Shown here: in pieces, positions 63,149 to 64,000 of the stretch
How the letters are laid out: each line of letters opens with the position of its first letter
Numbering within the stretch: the first letter of the stretch is position 1
Assembly (NCBI RefSeq): GCF_900186535.1
Contig: NZ_FYDE01000003.1
Coordinates: 124,001 to 188,000, forward strand
Direction: 5' to 3'
Length of the DNA stretch: 64,000 bases
Source of the DNA: Marasmitruncus massiliensis
GTDB lineage: Bacteria > Bacillota > Clostridia > Oscillospirales > Ruminococcaceae
Notes under the pieces: model-generated
Told to the model about the DNA's origin: nothing
What the model saw: the letters and a program-made list of their open reading frames with translations, nothing else
The model's database searches: none
Made by a program: the position numbers and the translations under genes

Positions 63149-64000
63149 ATGGCACAAAACAGATATTTACCTTATGGGTACAAAGTTGAAAACGGTAAAA
63201 TAACCACTCAGCCGCAGGAAGCTGAAATTATCCGCAGGATTTACAGCCGATATGCCGAGGGGCTGTCCTACAAGAAAATCGCAGAGCAGCTCACCGAATC
63301 GGGAGTACGGTATATGCCGGATAAACCGCAGTGGAACAAAAACATGGTGGCTCGTATCCTGCAAAATCAGAACTACCTTGGCACAGAGAAATATCCTGCC
63401 ATCATAGAAAACAGCCTTTCCCATGCGGCGCAGCAGATGGCAAAGCCCTATACCCACACCGAATCGGCAGACATAAAGCTGCTCAAGCCACTGTTTACCT
63501 GCGGCATCTGCGGTGCGCAGGTAAAGCGGCGCCTGAAAACCTCCGGTGAGGAACGGTGGTTCTGTCCCAACGATGGAAAGCATATCGCAGTGGCAATGAC
63601 CGATGAAACACTGCTGGCAGGGATCGAAAAGCTGCAAAATCACCTTACTGCCAACAGGCAGCTTGCAAAAGCTCGGCAGGCTACCCAAGAGCAGGTTGAC
63701 CTCGGGGTGGTGCGGTTGCAGAATCAAATCGACCTTGCGCTGAACCAGCCAGCCCCCAACCTTGCTGAGCTTCAGCAAAGCATCATGGCACTTGCCTCGC
63801 AAAAATATGCCCTCATACAAGACACTCACTGCGATGAAAAGGAACTACAAGCAAAAATCGCACAGCTTTCAGACTCCTTGCTTAACAGCAGACTGCTAAA
63901 GGAAATAACGGCACAGATAAATCTTGCACATACAACAGCAACAGCCCTCATACTTAAAAATGGACAGACCATATCGCTTCCCACAGCGGAGAAAGGAGTG
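63149..64000 (+). CDS. Second serine recombinase-family protein lacking the catalytic domain (3' end outside window)
   Basis: ATG 63149 lies five bases after the first recombinase stop. The protein begins directly with a recombinase domain (YLPYGYKVENGKITTQPQEAE), followed by a zinc ribbon (CGICGAQVKRRL ... WFCPNDGKHI) and a coiled coil, with no resolvase domain or catalytic serine before it. The frame is open to base 64000. It may assist the first recombinase as a DNA-binding partner. Confidence 0.85.
   Translation, partial: MAQNRYLPYGYKVENGKITTQPQEAEIIRRIYSRYAEGLSYKKIAEQLTESGVRYMPDKPQWNKNMVARILQNQNYLGTEKYPAIIENSLSHAAQQMAKPYTHTESADIKLLKPLFTCGICGAQVKRRLKTSGEERWFCPNDGKHIAVAMTDETLLAGIEKLQNHLTANRQLAKARQATQEQVDLGVVRLQNQIDLALNQPAPNLAELQQSIMALASQKYALIQDTHCDEKELQAKIAQLSDSLLNSRLLKEITAQINLAHTTATALILKNGQTISLPTAEKGV

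Noticed and set aside
1-64000. tRNA or rRNA genes and element attachment sites
   Set aside because: I saw no tRNA cloverleaf or rRNA segment, and both ends of the element lie outside the window, so no att site can be assigned.

Overview
The window is the interior of a large integrative and conjugative element (ICE) of a low-GC Gram-positive host, most likely a clostridial (Oscillospiraceae/Lachnospiraceae-type) Firmicute. The evidence is AGGAGG-type ribosome sites, GTG/TTG starts, PrgI/DUF3848/DUF3846/DUF3852/DUF4320-type conjugation genes, a MobP-like relaxase and tandem large serine recombinases. Neither element end nor any chromosomal gene is visible. All family names were assigned by reading the proteins, without a database search.

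Left part (1-34.5 kb, mostly + strand): the conjugation machinery. It opens with a Tad-like set (CpaF ATPase, TadB, TadC, pseudopilin-like proteins) and continues with a big exported protein, DUF3852, VirB6-like, PrgI, VirB4, an amidoligase/gamma-glutamylcyclotransferase pair, an M23 peptidase, a candidate oriT, a relaxosome protein, a relaxase with Sel1-like repeats, a TOPRIM/DUF3991 protein, the VirD4 coupling protein and a small HTH protein. Three complete group II introns, each with its own RT/maturase/HNH protein, interrupt the exported-protein gene, the DUF3852 gene and virB4; the frames close again only if the introns splice out. The virB4 intron seems to have a 3' extension beyond domain VI. 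Two cargo cassettes lie on the opposite strand inside the conjugation operon: YkvA/TSUP permease, and an ArsR-controlled permease/ferredoxin/thioredoxin set with two identical operators.

Middle part (34.9-59.2 kb, all - strand): a continuous defence island. Reading from a consensus promoter at 59.35 kb it holds a three-gene ABC-ATPase system (ABC-3C type), a small HTH protein and a type I BREX locus (brxA, brxB, brxC, pglX, pglZ, brxL). A membrane-HTH gene sits between brxC and pglX, and an AAA/nuclease-like pair sits between pglX and pglZ. Downstream lies an ADP-ribose-linked group (macro-domain protein, VWA protein, ADP-ribosylglycohydrolase) mixed with a membrane protein, a Cys-rich mini-protein and a DUF4268-type nuclease. 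Three of these genes are preceded by copies of the macro gene's 3' end, which looks like a modular gene-exchange site.

Right part (59.4-64 kb, + strand): a small protein, a sigma-like regulator, a hairpin-dense region ending in a strong terminator (candidate structured RNA), a MazF-like protein without a visible antitoxin, and the integration module: a complete large serine recombinase followed by a second one that lacks the catalytic domain and runs off the window.
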